This document shows positions 6,527 through 7,028 of a DNA stretch of 7,028 nucleotides, one piece after another. Source of the DNA: Thermoplasmatota archaeon (lineage in GTDB: Archaea > Thermoplasmatota > Thermoplasmata > UBA10834); contig JAJISI010000064.1 of NCBI GenBank assembly GCA_022848805.1, positions 1 through 7,028 on the forward strand, written 5' to 3'. How positions within the stretch are numbered: position 1 is the stretch's first letter; each line of letters starts with the position of its first letter. A program made the translations under genes and the position numbers. The notes below the pieces were generated by a model. That model was given only the letters and a program-made list of their open reading frames with translations, was not told the origin of the DNA and ran no database searches.

Positions 6527-6663
6527 CACTTTTGCCATCGTTAAGTTTGCTGGCCGGACTATACCACCGGAGCTGTTTAGTACTAGAAGTACGGCCATTC
6601 GACATCCCATCCATTCCTGCTGGTCGCGGAGAATCGGCTTGATGAGGGTGCGCCTTGGAGACC

Positions 6664-7028
6664 TCAGACGGTGTTCGCGACGGTCCACAGCCCGAATGAC
6701 TTGATGCCGTCGGACGTTTCGTCGTCGGCAATCACGATAGTCGTCTCCAGCTCTATCACGTCACCTATGTCGTATGCAAGAGACAGATCGGTGGCGGACG
6801 ACACCTGGAGGGAGAACAGTCCGTGGCTGACGATGATCCATGTCGCCAATGTCTCATCGTTGTGCGTTACCGAATTGGGAACCGAGAACCGCGTGCCATC
6901 GTCAGGGTCAGTCCATTCATCGCCGATGTAGACGAAGTACAGCGTGGTTATGTACACGTTGGTCTGCTGGACAGTGGTACTGTAGTGGTACATGTCGACT
7001 ATCGTGTCGCTGACCTTCTTCACGTCGC
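6664..7028 (-). CDS. Beta-rich, probably secreted protein, possibly archaellin/pilin-like (5' truncated by window edge)
   Basis: Only the last 121 or so residues are visible. The frame stays open to the window edge past the GTG at 7023, so that GTG is unlikely to be the real start. The visible part alternates hydrophobic and polar residues (NVYITTLYFVYIG, TWIIVSHGLFSLQVS), is rich in T, S, D and V, has no cysteine and very few lysines, and contains DIGDVIELETTIVIAD. A 'GD/GE-V-x-L/I-x-T/I' strand near the C-terminus also occurs in archaellin outer domains, and archaellins likewise lack a C-terminal anchor; this is a loose similarity only. No membrane helix or sorting motif follows. The diagnostic N-terminal class III signal peptide, if any, would lie off the window. 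It is encoded on the same strand as the surface-protein operon but separated from it by 294 bases. Confidence 0.6.
   Translation of the reverse strand, partial: DVKKVSDTIVDMYHYSTTVQQTNVYITTLYFVYIGDEWTDPDDGTRFSVPNSVTHNDETLATWIIVSHGLFSLQVSSATDLSLAYDIGDVIELETTIVIADDETSDGIKSFGLWTVANTV

Larger units (their letters stand above)
6370..6663. other. 294-base non-coding gap upstream of the surface-protein gene
   Basis: This gap lies between two minus-strand genes. Reading frames that cross it run into the flanking genes and encode no recognisable domain. It holds the TATA-like box at 6526-6519 and three small dyads. One is GAGAGG-TG-CCTCTC at 6458-6471. One is GTACT-AGA-AGTAC at 6580-6592. The third is a bulged stem, GCT(GG)CCGG / CCGGAGC, at 6549-6573. 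No tRNA or rRNA was recognised, and no T-tract that would end the upstream gene's transcript was seen. Confidence 0.6.

Noticed and set aside
6344..6704. Overlapping ~100-codon frames on both strands across the 294-base gap
   Set aside because: Both run into flanking genes, have unremarkable translations and no good ribosome site. A small real gene here cannot be excluded but is unsupported.
7021..7023. GTG as the start of the right-edge gene
   Set aside because: The frame continues to the window end, there is no visible signal peptide, and the protein appears to begin in the middle of a domain.

Overview
The window looks archaeal, most likely a Thermoplasmatota-type euryarchaeon from a moderately GC-rich genome. 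The evidence is: (i) a protein matching the archaea-typical coiled-coil family (COG1340-like); (ii) a surface protein ending in a Pro-Glu-Phe + hydrophobic helix + Arg/Lys cluster, as in archaeal surface proteins; (iii) TATA-like boxes upstream of genes instead of -35/-10 pairs; and (iv) an Asn-Gly tandem tail of a kind I associate, from memory only, with Thermoplasmata proteins. The phylum is an inference; the domain Archaea is fairly secure.

Layout. Left edge, plus strand: the 3' part of an enolase-superfamily dipeptide epimerase (start lies off the window), then a 287-residue coiled-coil protein. These face, tail to tail across only 25 bases, a minus-strand block that fills the rest of the window. 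Reading that block in its own direction (right to left): the 3' end of a secreted or surface beta-rich protein, possibly archaellin-like (start off the window); a 294-base non-coding gap with a TATA-like box and several small dyads; a large 808-residue membrane-anchored surface protein; and, overlapping it by 17 bases, a 657-residue protein with about eight membrane helices, TPR repeats and a C-terminal winged-helix-like domain. A strong hairpin plus T-tract lies just past the end of that last gene.

How the genes fit together. The two overlapping minus-strand genes are almost certainly co-transcribed and probably translationally coupled. The 808-residue protein has a basic, glycine-periodic (LTNG)n tail predicted to be cytoplasmic, one membrane helix, a roughly 640-residue outside region (two copies of a CBM9/DOMON-like beta domain, a beta-rich spacer and a lamin-tail domain), and a second helix with a charged tail. 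Its partner places a TPR platform and a putative DNA-binding domain in the cytoplasm. Together they look like an undescribed envelope-to-cytoplasm module, possibly structural, possibly sensory; no function has been shown. The epimerase and the coiled-coil protein are on the other strand and have no evident link to this module.
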